64,000 nt of DNA from contig NZ_CP024311.1 in NCBI RefSeq assembly GCF_002944315.1, forward strand, positions 2,208,501 through 2,272,500. The letters run 5' to 3'. This document shows, one piece after another, positions 9,664 through 20,466 of the stretch. The notes below the pieces were generated by a model. It was given only the letters and a program-made list of their open reading frames with translations, was not told where the DNA came from and did not search any database. The number at the start of each line of letters is the position of its first letter. Positions within the stretch are counted from its first letter, which is position 1. The translations under genes and the position numbers were made by a program. Source of the DNA: Rhizobium sp. NXC24. GTDB lineage: Bacteria > Pseudomonadota > Alphaproteobacteria > Rhizobiales > Rhizobiaceae.

Positions 9664-10080
9664 TCTCTAATCAGTCCCCGTATCAAGCGGTATCTTCGAG
9701 ACAGACGGTGCTGTTTTCCAATCAACTCGGCCGCGATGTTCCAAACACCGTTTAACCATTAGAATGAAAACGGCCAGACCCCGTCTTTCGTTCAATGCCT
9801 CAACTTTGTGTGAAAAAGCGAAAGCAGGCTTCGCGATTTAGTTCACACAAAATTATGAAATTATTAGTTAATTTTTTATTGAATTTTCGCGTGGTTTTTG
9901 AGTGGCAATAAGGACGCCACGAAGAATATCTATCGAGCGTGTTAAAAAGAACACGGCTTTCCTTATCGCGTCGAAAACATGACGAAGACTATCATGAAAT
10001 CCCCCTTCTCTGTTTTCTTGGGCACCATTCGGACCTATATGACAACTATCCTTTTCAACGGAAAAGCAGGACCAGGGATA
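9664..10080. other. Divergent intergenic region between the transpeptidase gene and fumC
   Basis: These 417 bases hold the promoters of both divergent genes. AT content is clearly raised at about 9830-9900. The fumC frame is open back to 9979, but the extra 34 codons do not resemble fumarase, and the ATG at 10081 is better placed. The only structured element I see is the nested inverted repeat at 9805-9851. Confidence 0.6.
9805..9851. repeat. Nested inverted repeat
   Basis: Outer arms TTTGTGTGAA (9805-9814) and TTCACACAAA (9842-9851) are perfect complements. Inside them GCGAA (9818-9822) pairs with TTCGC (9830-9834). No T-run follows directly on either strand, so an operator or a structured leader is more likely than a terminator. 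Confidence 0.6.
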
Positions 10081-11472
10081 ATGACCTCCACCCGCACTGA
10101 AACCGATACTTTTGGCCCGATCGAAGTGGCTAGCGACCGCTATTGGGGCGCGCAGGCGCAGCGCTCGCTCGGCAACTTCAAGATCGGTTGGGAGAAGCAG
10201 CCGCTGTCGATCGTACGTGCCCTCGGCATCGTCAAGCAGGCCGCTGCACGGGCCAACATGGAGCTTGGCCAGTTGGATCCCGCTCTCGGCAAAGCGATCG
10301 TCGAGGCCGCCCAGGAAGTGATCGACGGCAAGCTCAACGAGCATTTCCCGCTGGTGGTCTGGCAAACCGGCTCCGGCACGCAGTCGAATATGAATGCCAA
10401 TGAGGTGATCTCGAACCGCGCGATCGAAATGCTGGGCGGCGTCATGGGCTCCAAGAAGCCGGTGCATCCGAACGATCACGTCAATATGAGCCAGTCGTCG
10501 AACGACACCTATCCGACCGCGATGCATATCGCCTGCGCCGAGCAGATCGTTCATCATCTGCTGCCAAGCCTCAAACATCTGCATGCGGCATTGGAAAAGA
10601 AAGTCGCCGACTTCGCCCACATCATCAAGATCGGCCGCACCCACACGCAGGATGCCACGCCGCTGACGCTTGGCCAGGAGTTTTCCGGCTACGCCGCACA
10701 GGTCGCGTCCTCGATCAAGCGGATCGAGCTGACCTTGCCCGGCCTTTGCGAACTCGCCCAAGGCGGCACCGCGGTTGGCACCGGCCTGAATGCGCCGATC
10801 GGTTTTGCCGAAAAGGTCGCCGACGAGATCGCCAAAATCACCGCCCTGCCCTTCGTTACCGCTCCAAACAAGTTCGAAGCGCTGGCGGCCCATGATTCGA
10901 TGGTCTTCAGCCATGGTGCCATCAATGCCGCCGCTGCCGCTCTCTTCAAGATCGCCAACGATATCCGCCTGCTCGGCTCCGGCCCCCGCTCCGGCCTCGG
11001 CGAATTGGCGCTGCCGGAAAACGAGCCGGGCTCGTCGATCATGCCGGGCAAAGTCAATCCAACGCAATGCGAAGCCCTGACGCAGGTCTGCGCCCACATT
11101 TTCGGCAACAATGCCGCGCTGACCTTTGCCGACAGCCAGGGTCATTTCGAGCTCAACGTCTACAATCCGATGATGGCCTACAATTTCCTGCAGTCGGTGC
11201 AGTTGCTCGGCGATGCCGCCGTCTCCTTCACCGACAATTGCGTCGTCGGCATCGAGGCGCGCGAGGAGAATATCAGGGCTGGCCTCGAACGTTCGCTCAT
11301 GCTGGTGACCGCACTTGCCCCGAAGATCGGCTACGACAATGCCGCCAAGATCGCCAAGACGGCGCATAAGAACGGCACGACGTTGAAGGAAGAGGCTTTG
11401 GCGAGCGGGCTGGTTTCGGCGGAAGATTACGATGCGATCGTCCGGCCGGAGACGATGATTGGGCCGAAGTAG
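10081..11472 (+). CDS. fumC: Fumarate hydratase, class II
   Basis: Oxygen-stable, iron-free fumarase of the citric acid cycle; it interconverts fumarate and malate. The 463-residue length is typical. It carries the aspartase/fumarase signature [11 protein letters not shown], the substrate segments [14 protein letters not shown] and [14 protein letters not shown], and [13 protein letters not shown]. The ATG at 10081 ([12 protein letters not shown]) follows CAGGGATA. An oxygen-sensitive class I fumarase is encoded 2.2 kb downstream at 13708-15315, so the cell can hydrate fumarate with or without an Fe-S enzyme. Confidence 0.96.
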   Translation: MTSTRTETDTFGPIEVASDRYWGAQAQRSLGNFKIGWEKQPLSIVRALGIVKQAAARANMELGQLDPALGKAIVEAAQEVIDGKLNEHFPLVVWQTGSGTQSNMNANEVISNRAIEMLGGVMGSKKPVHPNDHVNMSQSSNDTYPTAMHIACAEQIVHHLLPSLKHLHAALEKKVADFAHIIKIGRTHTQDATPLTLGQEFSGYAAQVASSIKRIELTLPGLCELAQGGTAVGTGLNAPIGFAEKVADEIAKITALPFVTAPNKFEALAAHDSMVFSHGAINAAAAALFKIANDIRLLGSGPRSGLGELALPENEPGSSIMPGKVNPTQCEALTQVCAHIFGNNAALTFADSQGHFELNVYNPMMAYNFLQSVQLLGDAAVSFTDNCVVGIEAREENIRAGLERSLMLVTALAPKIGYDNAAKIAKTAHKNGTTLKEEALASGLVSAEDYDAIVRPETMIGPK

Positions 11473-11537
11473 ACTCTGCGAAGTGGGGAGGCGCTTCCGG
11501 CATCTGCCGAAAGCGCGCCCTGTTACGGTGATTACAA

Positions 11538-12203
11538 TCAGGCAGCGACCTTCGTCTCGCCTTTGGCGATAGCCCTTCGAAAGCCGTCGCGCTGCGTAAT
11601 CCTACCCAGATATTCCAAGAATGCGTCACGCTTCGGGAGGGTTTCGAGCCCAAGGCCCCAGCCGATATGCGATCCGACGTAGACGTCGGCCGCGGTGAAA
11701 CGATTTCCTGCGATGTAGGGATTCGCGCTCACCGCGCGTTCCAATTGGTCCACGGTGCGCTCGTAGCTGCCGTGCCCGAAAAAGAACTCCTGCTCCGGCG
11801 CGGGAACGAAGCCGGCCCGATGATTGGTCACAGCTTGTTCAAGCGGTCCGGCCGCGAAGAACATCCACCGGTAATAATCCGCCCGCTCGTCCGCGGTTGG
11901 CGCCAATCCGGCGCTGGCGAAGACCTCGGCGAGGTACACGCAGATAGCGGCGCTCTCCGTTATCACCCGGCCGTCATGAACGATCGCCGGCACCTTGCCC
12001 ATCGGGTTCACCTCCGTGAAGAAGCGGCCGCGCTGGCTGGAAGCGTCGCCAGGGCGCGCAAGCGCTGCGCCACCCCATCGGTCGGCGGCACTGGAGCGTT
12101 CGTAATCGAGCAGAACGGTGTCGTACTCGCACCCCACCTCTTCGAGCATCCATTGAACGATGCGGCCGCGGGAATTGGGGTTGGTGTAGAATGTAAGTGA
12201 CAT
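11538..12203 (-). CDS. Glutathione S-transferase family protein
   Basis: A 221-residue cytosolic GST-fold protein. The thioredoxin-like N-terminal domain starts MSLTFYTNPNSRGRIVQWML, with the active-site region at S/R near residues 10-12, and contains the cis-Pro motif GKVPAI and the ESAAI glutathione-contact motif. A helical C-terminal domain follows, ending in YLGRITQRDGFRRA. The ATG at 12203 is preceded by AGGAG. The gene lies head-to-head with the AraC-type regulator at 12493, its likely controller, across 289 bases. Substrate unknown. Confidence 0.88.
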   Translation of the reverse strand: MSLTFYTNPNSRGRIVQWMLEEVGCEYDTVLLDYERSSAADRWGGAALARPGDASSQRGRFFTEVNPMGKVPAIVHDGRVITESAAICVYLAEVFASAGLAPTADERADYYRWMFFAAGPLEQAVTNHRAGFVPAPEQEFFFGHGSYERTVDQLERAVSANPYIAGNRFTAADVYVGSHIGWGLGLETLPKRDAFLEYLGRITQRDGFRRAIAKGETKVAA

Positions 12204-12492
12204 GGTCGATCTCCTGAGAAACGGATCCGCATGTTTGCCGCTGCCGGTCACTCGGCCAGTTAGCAAGGTGCGTAGAGTGGAGATAAAGGCCGGGCCGCTT
12301 GGCCGCATCAGCACAGAGTGCCAATTTACTTGCGAAATACGCCAAAGTGCTCGAGTGTCCGATTTCGGAGGGATCTGCCCCTAAACCAAACAGAAGGTAT
12401 GCCCGTCCAGGCGGCGACAGTGACCAAGTCCCATGGATGATTGGGCTCAGGACACTACCAGCCAAAGGCTGCCCTTGTTGAATAGGAAAACG

Positions 12493-13545
12493 ATGAAGGT
12501 TGTTCGCGCGGATCGTTGCAGGCTACCCCAAGCATTCTGGCGTGCCGTCGAGCTTCTAGGCTTGCAGCCGACAACTGTACTGAGACAAGCGCGCCTTCCC
12601 GCCACGCTTCACCACGATCCCACGGCGATTATCAGCACAGCACAACTTTTCAGGATTTGGCGTGCAATCGAAGCGCTGTCCGGCGACGCGGGGTTCGGCA
12701 TCAAGATGGTCCGCGAAACCAGCACCGCAACCCACAAACTGGCATTCCTCGCCGCTTCCTACGCAGAGAGCTATCGCGACGGTATTGCGCGGCTTGTACG
12801 GTTCAAGCTGCTTTGCAGTCCCGATGAGCTTCTCTGCGACGAAAAGAATGGCCGGGCTGTTCTCACTATAGAGTGGCCGCCGGACACGGAGCCGGAACCG
12901 GCTCTCGCCGTCGACGCCAGCTTTGCGATGCTGATCGAACTCGGACGGCGGGGCACAGGGCAGGCTCTTAGCCCGGTCGGGATCGAATTCGAGCGGGCTG
13001 GCCCATCCACCGATTTACACGATGCCTTCTTCGGCTGTCCGATCCGTTTCGAGGCGTCCAAAAATCGACTTATCCTTGCGTCAGCCGACCTCGACCGCCG
13101 GTTCATCGACCACAATCCTGAGCTATTGCATATGCTGACGCCAGCGCTTTCGGAGGCAATGCGTGATTTGGAGTCGGGAAGCAGCTTCGTCGATCAGGTC
13201 AAGTCGGTGCTGAAGCGCGCTATGGCGAGCGGCCGCCCCGAAGTGGACGATGTCGCGCGCGATATGGGCATGAGCAAGCGGACGCTACAGCGCCGAATTA
13301 CAGCGGAGGGCATGACGTTTCGATCTCTCCTCGACGAAGCACGCCACGAACTTGGCATTCAACTGCTGGCCGACCCCACGATCAGGGTCGAGGAGGTAGC
13401 TTGGTTTCTAGGATATCGAGATACGAATTCCTTTTATCGGGCGTTCAAAGCATGGACCGGTATGACGCCGATGCGATGGCGGCAGACCAACGAGCTTGCG
13501 GCCTGGCCAGCCTCATTGGGCACCTCGCCCGGCCTCTTGCGGTAA
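12493..13545 (+). CDS. AraC family transcriptional regulator (arabinose-binding-domain type N-terminus)
   Basis: The protein has 350 residues. The first 210 or so resemble the N-terminal ligand domain of the OruR/ArgR-like AraC subgroup (FWRAVELLGLQP opening). The last 100 form the double helix-turn-helix, with MGMSKRTLQRR in the first reader helix region and VAWFLGYRDTNSFYRAFKAWTG as the conserved second-helix signature. The ATG at 12493 has AGGAAA upstream; 20 further codons are open before it. It is divergent from a GST gene and probably regulates it and itself. Ligand unknown. Confidence 0.88.
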   Translation: MKVVRADRCRLPQAFWRAVELLGLQPTTVLRQARLPATLHHDPTAIISTAQLFRIWRAIEALSGDAGFGIKMVRETSTATHKLAFLAASYAESYRDGIARLVRFKLLCSPDELLCDEKNGRAVLTIEWPPDTEPEPALAVDASFAMLIELGRRGTGQALSPVGIEFERAGPSTDLHDAFFGCPIRFEASKNRLILASADLDRRFIDHNPELLHMLTPALSEAMRDLESGSSFVDQVKSVLKRAMASGRPEVDDVARDMGMSKRTLQRRITAEGMTFRSLLDEARHELGIQLLADPTIRVEEVAWFLGYRDTNSFYRAFKAWTGMTPMRWRQTNELAAWPASLGTSPGLLR

Positions 13546-13707
13546 AATGCGCTCCCTGCTGACCGTTATCTCAAGAGCTCGGTTTGGGCGCCAATTGTCT
13601 ATGGGGATATTGAGTTGCCGTATCCAACCAATTGCATTTGGACCTTGCCGGATTTAGACCGTTCGCAACGTCTCTTCCGCCACATCAAGGCATTGAAAGG
13701 TCCACGC

Positions 13708-15315
<1,608 letters not shown>

Positions 15316-15338
15316 ACTTTGTCAATAGTCAGACAAAA

Positions 15339-15365
15339 AGGAAGGCACCGTCTCGGTGCCTTCCT
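15339..15365. terminator. Hairpin after the class I fumarase gene
   Basis: AGGAAGGCACCG (15339-15350) and CGGTGCCTTCCT (15354-15365) form a perfect 12-bp stem with a TCT loop. On the plus strand no strong T-run follows; the A-run that would serve a minus-strand transcript is present upstream. Most likely it ends the fumarase transcript. Confidence 0.7.
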
Positions 15366-15506
15366 GGTAAGTATTTCCACTTTATAATAAAACTAAACCC
15401 AAGTCCGAACTTATAAGATTTTACATTCATTGCCTTAATCTTTTTCAAAGATTCTTAGGCTAACTAAAAATAGTGCTTTCATGAAATCAATTAATGGAGT
15501 TCGCCG

Positions 15507-16574
15507 ATGAGTACGGTGGTTGCGCCCAAGGCGCAAGTTCCCGACGTGGCAGGACAGATTACCTATGCCATGCGATCCATGGGGGTCGCGCCGATCCCGC
15601 GCAACTACGAACTTTTCTACGAAGCCTATATTGGTTCCAATCCTGCCTTGACCCGCGAGCTTGCCGCACTCGGCAGCAACGCCACGCAAGAAGAACTGGA
15701 TGCACTCGGCGCCCAGCATTTCTCCCACCATGCCGGCCGCGTTTTCGATGACGCCCACGCCCGCCTGATCTCGGAACTCGATGCCGTGTTGCGCACGCTG
15801 CGACAGGAACAGACGTCGCTTGAAAGCTACAATCGATTGCTCGGCGAGACCTGCCAACGCATCACGTCCAAGAACAACAATAGCGTCGATCTGCTGCGCA
15901 GCGCCATCGACATCCTGGCGGAAGCGACCGGCGACACGATGGCGCACGGCGAAAAGACCGTCGAGAATGTTGCGCAGCGCAGCCAGGAAATGGACCAGGT
16001 GCGCAAGGAACTGGACGAATACAAGCGCATTGCCAATACCGACTCTCTGACGCGCCTCTCCAATCGCCGCGCCTTCGATGATCGCCTGGCCACCATCTTT
16101 GACAATCAGATGGCCCGGCCCGTAACGGCGCTGGTGCTGGCCGATATCGATTACTTCAAGAAGGTCAACGACACATACGGCCATCCGGTCGGCGACAAGA
16201 TCCTCGCAACCGTCGCCTCCCTCATCCGCGCCAATGTCCGTCGCGACGCCTTCGTCGCCCGCACCGGCGGCGAGGAATTCGCGCTGATCCTGGAAGGCAA
16301 TACGTCGGAAGAGGTTATGGCGGTCTGCGAGCGTATCCGCCGTGCACTGGAGACGACGCCGTTCAAGAACTCCCGCACAGGAGTGAATTACGGGCCGATC
16401 ACCCTCTCGCTCGGCATCTGCATGGCCTCGGAAGCCGGAGATCCCGGCGAACTCTATAGCAAAGCCGATATTGCGCTCTATTGCGCCAAGAATGGCGGCC
16501 GCAACTCCAGCTATATTTATCAGGAAGGCATGCAGAAAGACTTCTCGAAGAGCTGGCTCATCTACAAAAGTTAG
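15507..16574 (+). CDS. GGDEF diguanylate cyclase
   Basis: The protein has 355 residues with no membrane helix. The N-terminal 170 residues are helical and end in a coiled region, presumably sensory or dimerising. The GGDEF domain runs from about 175 to the end: TDSLTRLSNRRAFD opens it, and the active-site GGEEF is at residues 254-258, so it should make cyclic di-GMP. The inhibitory I-site position reads RRDA rather than RxxD, so product feedback may be lost. The ATG at 15507 has GGAG about 9 bases upstream. It is monocistronic with its own terminator. Confidence 0.93.
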   Translation: MSTVVAPKAQVPDVAGQITYAMRSMGVAPIPRNYELFYEAYIGSNPALTRELAALGSNATQEELDALGAQHFSHHAGRVFDDAHARLISELDAVLRTLRQEQTSLESYNRLLGETCQRITSKNNNSVDLLRSAIDILAEATGDTMAHGEKTVENVAQRSQEMDQVRKELDEYKRIANTDSLTRLSNRRAFDDRLATIFDNQMARPVTALVLADIDYFKKVNDTYGHPVGDKILATVASLIRANVRRDAFVARTGGEEFALILEGNTSEEVMAVCERIRRALETTPFKNSRTGVNYGPITLSLGICMASEAGDPGELYSKADIALYCAKNGGRNSSYIYQEGMQKDFSKSWLIYKS

Positions 16575-16597
16575 AATCGGACCAGAGTTAAAGTCTT

Positions 16598-16639
16598 ATC
16601 CGCCGGTGCTGCTTCCCCAAGCGCGCCGGCGGATTTTTT
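16598..16639 (+). terminator. Rho-independent terminator of the GGDEF gene
   Basis: ATCCGCCGG (16598-16606) pairs with CCGGCGGAT (16626-16634), followed by six T residues at 16634-16639. Confidence 0.8.
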
Positions 16640-16640
16640 G

Positions 16641-17249
16641 TTACCACATGCTCTTGGCGGCTCGCGCCGGCCATTCGCGGTCATAGGTCTCCTGATCGAA
16701 ATCGCCCTTCGCCGCCTTCAGCAGCATGCCGGGCGTCGGCAGGCTTGCCGGATCGACGAATGTCTCCGTCTTCCAGAGTTCGGCACGCATCACGGCCCGC
16801 GCGCATTGAAAATAGACCTCGTCGATGGTGATCACCACGACACTGCGCGGATGCTTGCCCTCCATCTCGAAACTCGCAAGCAAACTTTCCTCGATGGAGA
16901 CCACCGCGCGACCGTTAAGGCGCATCGTGGTGTTTGAACCGGGAATTAGAAACATCAGTGCAATGCGGGGATCCCTGACGATATTGGCCAGCGAGTCGAC
17001 GCGATTGTTGCCGCGCCAGTCGGGAAGCAGCAGCGTCTTGTCGTCCTGCACGCGCACGACGCCGCCCAAGTCACCGCGCGGTGAGCAATCCAGCCCCTCC
17101 GGGCCGACCGTCGCCAGCGCCATGAAGGGCGATACCTCGATCATCCTGCGATAGAGCGGCGTCAGCGCAGTCGTCACCTTGGCGATCGATGCCTCGCTCG
17201 TGCCGCCATAAAGCTCATTCAGTTCTTCAACGGAAGTGATGATCCGCAT
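16641..17249 (-). CDS. Pyridoxamine 5'-phosphate oxidase-like flavoprotein
   Basis: A 202-residue protein with the split beta-barrel FMN-binding fold. MALATVGPEGLDCSPRGD is the first barrel strand and FMN loop, LLPDWRGNNRVDSLANI the phosphate-contact helix, and ALMFLIPG and RLNGRAVV later strands. It matches the MSMEG_1061-like PPOX subgroup rather than biosynthetic PdxH, which has a longer C-terminus. FMN or F420 binding and a redox role are inferred from the family. It converges with the GGDEF gene at the terminator at 16598-16639. Confidence 0.8.
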   Translation of the reverse strand: MRIITSVEELNELYGGTSEASIAKVTTALTPLYRRMIEVSPFMALATVGPEGLDCSPRGDLGGVVRVQDDKTLLLPDWRGNNRVDSLANIVRDPRIALMFLIPGSNTTMRLNGRAVVSIEESLLASFEMEGKHPRSVVVITIDEVYFQCARAVMRAELWKTETFVDPASLPTPGMLLKAAKGDFDQETYDREWPARAAKSMW

Positions 17250-17307
17250 GTTGCCTCACGTCTTTTTGATCCAGATACTAGCGGGTTAGACGCAAGGCGT
17301 GACGTTG

Positions 17308-18279
17308 CTATGACACACGCCGCACCGACGTCCGAAGAAAGGATATAACCGTTTCGCCGTCGCTTTCGAATGCATTTTCTTCAGCAGATGCCGGCGCTTC
17401 CGCCAGGAATTCGCCGATCGCCTCCAGCACGGGAGCGGCGCTGACGATACGGCGATGGCCGAAGCCGTTGGCCCAGAGGAGGCGAACATGATCGCCGGCG
17501 CGGGCGTAGGCGCGGGCATGATCGGCGCTGACTTCCTTGTCGTCCTCGGCGTGGATGACCAATACCGGCCTGCCGAGGTCGCGAACGCTGTGTTCGGCAA
17601 CATACTCATCGAGCGCCCTGCCAGTGACATGACCGACCTCCGCTTCAAGTGCTGCCTGCACTTTAGGATCGAGCCGCATCATCCTGCCGAAATCCGTGAA
17701 CAGCCAGCCCATTGCGCTCGGTGCGCCGATCAGCACCAGGCGATCCGTCAGAGTCGGCTCTGTGCCCGGCAGAAAGCCGGCCGCGGCCATTGCAATGGAA
17801 GCACCGCCGAACGAATGGCCGATGGTCGCGTCGAAAGCGCCGAAGCGCTCCGCCGCAGCCACGATGGCCGAAACCGCAAGGCGCACATTGAGGAAGCGCC
17901 CCGGCGAGCGGCCATGGCCCGGCAGGTCGAGCGAGATCACTTCGGCACCCGCATTTGCGAGGAAGACGGCGAGCTCCGACATGTATTCGCTACTCGAGCC
18001 CCAGCCATGGACGACAAGAAAGCGTTTCCGCTGGCCCTTGGCCCCGCCGTTCAAGCGATAGGCCATCGCCCGTCCGCCGCGAAAAGACAGCATGATCTGC
18101 TCGGCAGAATTCAGACGCGCCCTGCCCTGTGAATGCGCAGCCTCCGCCTTGGCGCCCTGCGGCCGGCGCGACGGTGTCAGACAGAAAAGCTTGAAGGCGG
18201 CTTTGCCGGCAAGCTGCGGCGAAATCCTGCCAAGGCTGGACAATCCTAGCCGGGTGACCTTAAGCGCAAAGGATGGCAT
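17308..18279 (-). CDS. Alpha/beta hydrolase
   Basis: A 323-residue alpha/beta hydrolase. The oxyanion-hole region is VVHGWGSSS, the nucleophile elbow GHSFGGAS holds the catalytic Ser, and the acid and His are expected in HAEDDKEV and GFGHRRI. The first 40 residues are an amphipathic, basic extension. The ATG at 18279 (MPSFALKV) is preferred because GGA sits 8 bases upstream; an ATG at 18306 falls inside the operator-like palindrome and has no ribosome site. It is divergent from marR, its probable regulator. Substrate unknown. Confidence 0.85.
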   Translation of the reverse strand: MPSFALKVTRLGLSSLGRISPQLAGKAAFKLFCLTPSRRPQGAKAEAAHSQGRARLNSAEQIMLSFRGGRAMAYRLNGGAKGQRKRFLVVHGWGSSSEYMSELAVFLANAGAEVISLDLPGHGRSPGRFLNVRLAVSAIVAAAERFGAFDATIGHSFGGASIAMAAAGFLPGTEPTLTDRLVLIGAPSAMGWLFTDFGRMMRLDPKVQAALEAEVGHVTGRALDEYVAEHSVRDLGRPVLVIHAEDDKEVSADHARAYARAGDHVRLLWANGFGHRRIVSAAPVLEAIGEFLAEAPASAEENAFESDGETVISFLRTSVRRVS

Positions 18280-18295
18280 AGTGGGAATCCAATAA

Positions 18296-18311
18296 TGTTC
18301 AATCATGAACA
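18296..18311. promoter_or_regulatory. Candidate MarR operator
   Basis: TGTTCA-N4-TGAACA is a perfect inverted repeat in the 45-base gap between the divergent hydrolase and marR genes. A third half-site, TGAACA, recurs at 18326-18331 exactly 20 bases (about two helix turns) further, overlapping the marR start codon. The placement suits autorepression plus control of the hydrolase. Confidence 0.55.
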
Positions 18312-18324
18312 ATAAAGTACAACG

Positions 18325-18807
18325 ATGAACAAAAATCAATCCCTACCTTGGGACCATCCGCGTTTTCGTAGCTGGATTGCCGTCGCCCGCGCCTGCCAGC
18401 TCATGCAGCAATCGCTCGGCCGGGCACTTGCGCATCTCGACATCAAGCCGCCGCATCTAGACATTCTCGTCAATCTCTTCCGCTTCGAAGGCATCTCGCA
18501 GCAGGAATTGGCCCACAAGCTGCTAGTCGGTCGCTCCAACATGAGCATGCTCCTGCCGCAGATGGAAAAACGCGGCCTGATCGAGCGTCGCGGCGATAAA
18601 CACGACAAGCGCGTGTGGCGGCTTTATCTGACCACGGAAGGCCGACGCTTGACGGAAGAAGCCATGGCCATCCAGACCGACCTCATCGACCGCATGCTCT
18701 CGGACGCACCACTCGACGAATGCGAAATCATGACGGCCCACATGGAACGCATTGTCAGCCTGTTGCTGCAGGAAGAACGCGAGCCTCTGGAAACAATAGG
18801 CGATTAG
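18325..18807 (+). CDS. MarR family transcriptional regulator
   Basis: A 160-residue winged-helix protein. The dimer helix is N-terminal, the reader helix region is SQQELAHKLLVGRSNMSMLLPQMEKRGLIERR, and the wing is RRGDKHDKRVWRLYLT with the conserved D-x-R. Only weak ribosome-site sequence precedes the ATG at 18325, which lies inside a half-site of the putative operator, so tight autorepression or leaderless translation is possible. Its stop overlaps that of ltrA by 4 bases, tail to tail. Likely regulates the divergent hydrolase. Confidence 0.88.
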   Translation: MNKNQSLPWDHPRFRSWIAVARACQLMQQSLGRALAHLDIKPPHLDILVNLFRFEGISQQELAHKLLVGRSNMSMLLPQMEKRGLIERRGDKHDKRVWRLYLTTEGRRLTEEAMAIQTDLIDRMLSDAPLDECEIMTAHMERIVSLLLQEEREPLETIGD

Positions 18808-20003
18808 TGATTGCCCGGCGGGCGCGCCAAGGGCACCGCGCGGTTCAGCGAAGCGAACTCCCATATCGCCACGACGATAAGGACCGCCGTGGCAAGGATG
18901 CCGAGCTGGTAGACATCGACCTGGGAAACCGCGAGAACCAGTAGCGCCAGCCCGGCGAGGCCGACGAAATGCGATAGCGGCGGCCGCCCGGTCGTCGCCC
19001 CCTTGAACCAGAGATTGCCGACAAGGAACACGGCCGGGCCACCAAGGATCGCCGCCGCCATATGTATGTCGGCCGGGTCATGGGGATGGGAGAACAAGAA
19101 TTCGTCGCCGACGACGCTCAGAATGATGCCCGCCAGGATCGGGATATGCGCATAGGTGAAAGCCTGTCGCGCTAGGCTGCCGGGCGTCTCGTCCTGCTCG
19201 ATGCGATGGGCGGCACGTTCATGGCCGAACTGGAAATAGATCCACCACATGGCGACGGTGCCGACGAAGACCGTGACGAATACCGCAACGATCAGCGGCG
19301 AAAGCGGCTGTTCTGCAAATGTCTTGCCCGCCTGCAGGATTGCCTCGCCGAGGCAGATGATGATGAAGAGCGCGCAGCGCTCGGCAAGATGCGCACCGGA
19401 AACATCCCAATCCGCCGCGGTCGACTTGCCAAGGCCGGGCACGGCGAAACCGAAGGCGGGTGCTGCATATTCGATCGCCAGCGCAGCGAGCCACAGCGAC
19501 ACCCGCGTCTCGCCCTCCATCAGGGCGCCGGCAATCCAGAAGATCCCCGACACGATCAGCCAGCAGGTGATGCGGACGAAATTGCGATGATTGGCCGGGC
19601 TGACGTCTTTTAGGGTATAGACGGTAAATAGCGAACGGCCCACTTGCATGAACACATAGGCGCCGGCGAAGAAAATGGCTTTCCCGGCAAAGGCATCCGG
19701 AATGGACGCTGAGAGAACCAGCCCGGCAAACATCAGCACGAAGAGCATGATGCGCACCGGCATGCGATCGGGATCGAGCCAGTTCGTCACCCAGGCGGTG
19801 AATATCCATACCCACCAGACGGCAAAAATCAGCATGCCGGCTTCGAGAGCGCCGAGGGGAGTGAAATGGCTGGCCAGCGCATGCGAAAGCTGCGAGATCG
19901 AGAAGACGAAGACGAGATCGAAAAACAGCTCGACGAAAGAGACCTTGCTTTCGTTCTTGCTACCTTTGGCGCGCAGCCAGCTTCCCGTATCCCCACCTGC
20001 CAT
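18804..20003 (-). CDS. ltrA: Low temperature requirement protein A (LtrA) family membrane protein
   Basis: A 399-residue polytopic inner-membrane protein with about ten hydrophobic helices. The LtrA signature VSFVELFFDLVFVFSISQLSHAL is at residues 21-43, and HLAERCALFIIICLGEAIL in the middle is the second conserved block. The family was named for growth of Listeria at low temperature; its molecular activity is unknown. The stop codon overlaps the marR stop on the other strand. The DUF971 gene ends upstream in the same orientation with a 25-base gap, so the two may be one transcript. Confidence 0.85.
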   Translation of the reverse strand: MAGGDTGSWLRAKGSKNESKVSFVELFFDLVFVFSISQLSHALASHFTPLGALEAGMLIFAVWWVWIFTAWVTNWLDPDRMPVRIMLFVLMFAGLVLSASIPDAFAGKAIFFAGAYVFMQVGRSLFTVYTLKDVSPANHRNFVRITCWLIVSGIFWIAGALMEGETRVSLWLAALAIEYAAPAFGFAVPGLGKSTAADWDVSGAHLAERCALFIIICLGEAILQAGKTFAEQPLSPLIVAVFVTVFVGTVAMWWIYFQFGHERAAHRIEQDETPGSLARQAFTYAHIPILAGIILSVVGDEFLFSHPHDPADIHMAAAILGGPAVFLVGNLWFKGATTGRPPLSHFVGLAGLALLVLAVSQVDVYQLGILATAVLIVVAIWEFASLNRAVPLARPPGNH

Positions 20004-20028
20004 GCCTGTCCCCTTGCTGCTGACAGTG

Positions 20029-20403
20029 CTAGTGCGGCTTGCCCGCCACGTCGCGGCTCAAGCCCTTTTCCTTCAGTTCGGCCTCATAGGCGGCGAAAAG
20101 CTCGGAACCTTTCTCGCCGAGCTCGCGAAGATAGGCCCACGTAAAAATGCCGGTATCATGCATGTCGTCAAAACCGATGCGGACGGCATAGTTGCCGGTC
20201 GGCGTCATCGACATGATCCCGACATTGCGTTTGCCCGGCACGGTGATCTTCTGCCCTGGCCCATGTCCCTGCACTTCGGCCGATGGCGACAGCACGCGCA
20301 ACATTTCCGCCGACAGATCGAAGCTTGCGCCGTCATTGAAGCTCACCACCAGATGATGGCGGTCCTTCGACACTCTCAGTTCGGTTGGCCAGACGTCGCT
20401 CAT
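20029..20403 (-). CDS. DUF971 (gamma-butyrobetaine hydroxylase-like N-terminal domain) protein
   Basis: A 124-residue single-domain protein. The DUF971 fold is recognised by WPTELRVSKDRHHLVVSFNDG at the start and by RIGFDDMHDTGIFTWAYLREL toward the end. In larger proteins this domain precedes gamma-butyrobetaine hydroxylase, and free-standing copies have been linked to Fe-S assembly, but no activity is assigned here. The start MSDVW at 20403 has GGGAAAA upstream; two in-frame ATGs lie just before it. It is divergent from moaA and followed closely by ltrA. Confidence 0.8.
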   Translation of the reverse strand: MSDVWPTELRVSKDRHHLVVSFNDGASFDLSAEMLRVLSPSAEVQGHGPGQKITVPGKRNVGIMSMTPTGNYAVRIGFDDMHDTGIFTWAYLRELGEKGSELFAAYEAELKEKGLSRDVAGKPH

Positions 20404-20466
20404 CGATTTTCCCATGCGTTTCAATGCGTACCCGGAGAAGTAGGCCGCCAGTCGTTAACGCGCAAG

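Noticed and set aside
8206..9762. A 518-codon plus-strand frame antisense to the L,D-transpeptidase gene
   Set aside because: High GC leaves the opposite strand open by codon bias. The product has no recognisable domain, and the minus-strand gene has signal peptide, active site and terminator.
9868..11367. A 499-codon minus-strand frame opposite fumC
   Set aside because: It mirrors fumC codons, is Arg/Gly/Asp-rich without domains, and fumC is unmistakable.
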